From positions 1-6,037 of the forward strand of contig JADZBY010000383.1 in NCBI GenBank assembly GCA_020851855.1: 6,037 nucleotides of DNA. The letters run 5' to 3'. Under the pieces are notes generated by a model. It did not search any database. It was given only the letters and a program-made list of their open reading frames with translations, and was not told where the DNA came from. The translations under genes were made by a program, and so were the position numbers. Below are positions 5,943 to 6,037 of this stretch, one piece after another. This DNA comes from Anaerolineae bacterium. GTDB taxonomy: Bacteria; Chloroflexota; Anaerolineae; Aggregatilineales; UBA2796. Each line of letters starts with the position of its first letter. Position 1 is the first letter of the stretch.

Positions 5943-5968
5943 GCGGACGAGGCAGGCCTCGTCCCTAC
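5943..5968 (+). repeat. 26-bp palindromic repeat, copy 3
   Basis: This is base-for-base identical to copy 1 at 2664-2689, although more than 3 kb away and in unrelated flanking sequence. It therefore represents a dispersed family rather than a local duplication. Here it is not followed by an inverted partner but by another direct copy 47 bp later. Confidence 0.88.
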
Positions 5969-6015
5969 ATTTGTTGACCTGGACCTTCCTAACGGCATGG
6001 TTGCTTCTTCCCATT

Positions 6016-6037
6016 GCGGACGAGGCAGGCCTCGTTC
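6016..6037 (+). repeat. 26-bp palindromic repeat, copy 4 (cut by window edge)
   Basis: The first 20 bases match copy 1 exactly, then T replaces C and the window ends after 22 bases. It lies in direct orientation to copy 3, with 47 bp of unique sequence between them. The stem is weakened by a single mismatch. Confidence 0.8.

Larger units (their letters stand above)
5643..6037. other. Gene-free intergenic region
   Basis: No convincing gene lies in these 395 bases. Open frames here on both strands run through the palindromic element and repeats and encode low-complexity peptides without a ribosome site. The stretch holds the prenyltransferase leader, a GCCCG/CGGGC hairpin (5738-5757), the 5764 palindrome, the nested element and repeat copies 3 and 4. 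The remaining unique spacers at 5904-5942 and 5969-6015 show nothing recognisable. Confidence 0.7.

Noticed and set aside
5786..5998. 70-codon minus-strand frame and an overlapping 68-codon plus-strand frame
   Set aside because: Both run through the nested palindrome and repeat copy 3, have no Shine-Dalgarno and resemble no protein family.

Overview
The window is visibly G+C-rich. Every gene I can support lies on the minus strand, so read right to left the order is: prenyltransferase, secreted thioredoxin/cyclophilin fusion, Fur-family repressor, FeoB, and a Cys-rich mini-protein cut by the left edge. The style suggests an environmental Chloroflexota (Anaerolineae-like) bacterium: dense short GC-rich genes, a secreted DsbA-family protein with extra domains, and intergenic palindromic repeats. 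No rRNA or phylogenetic marker is present, so this placement is inference.

Iron module (1-2528). A Fur-family regulator (2079-2528) overlaps the start of feoB (121-2106) by 28 bp, and the likely feoB ribosome binding site sits inside fur. feoB is followed after 16 bp by a small protein with seven cysteines in 34 residues, cut by the window edge. A 7-1-7 inverted repeat of the Fur-box type lies 20 bp upstream of the fur start. Together these suggest an autoregulated ferrous-iron uptake operon in which repressor and transporter are translationally coupled. No feoA is visible.

Intergenic repeats (2648-2725). A 26-bp palindromic unit and an inverted copy of it form a REPIN-like pair. The two copies differ in sequence, but the changes keep the hairpin. 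The same unit recurs at 5943-5968 and at the right edge (6016-6037).

Envelope protein (2743-4632). One 629-residue exported protein joins a DsbA-like thioredoxin domain (CPGC), a middle domain of PsbP-like appearance and a C-terminal cyclophilin-type prolyl isomerase. It probably combines disulfide and proline chemistry in protein folding outside the cytoplasm.

Prenyltransferase (4725-5642). This is a stand-alone UbiA-superfamily membrane prenyltransferase with both aspartate motifs, a clear Shine-Dalgarno sequence and a strong intrinsic terminator at 4664-4703. Its substrate cannot be told from the window.

Right end (5643-6037). I see no gene here. It holds the ubiA leader, a short perfect palindrome, a 113-bp nested palindrome with two internal hairpins, and two direct copies of the 26-bp unit.
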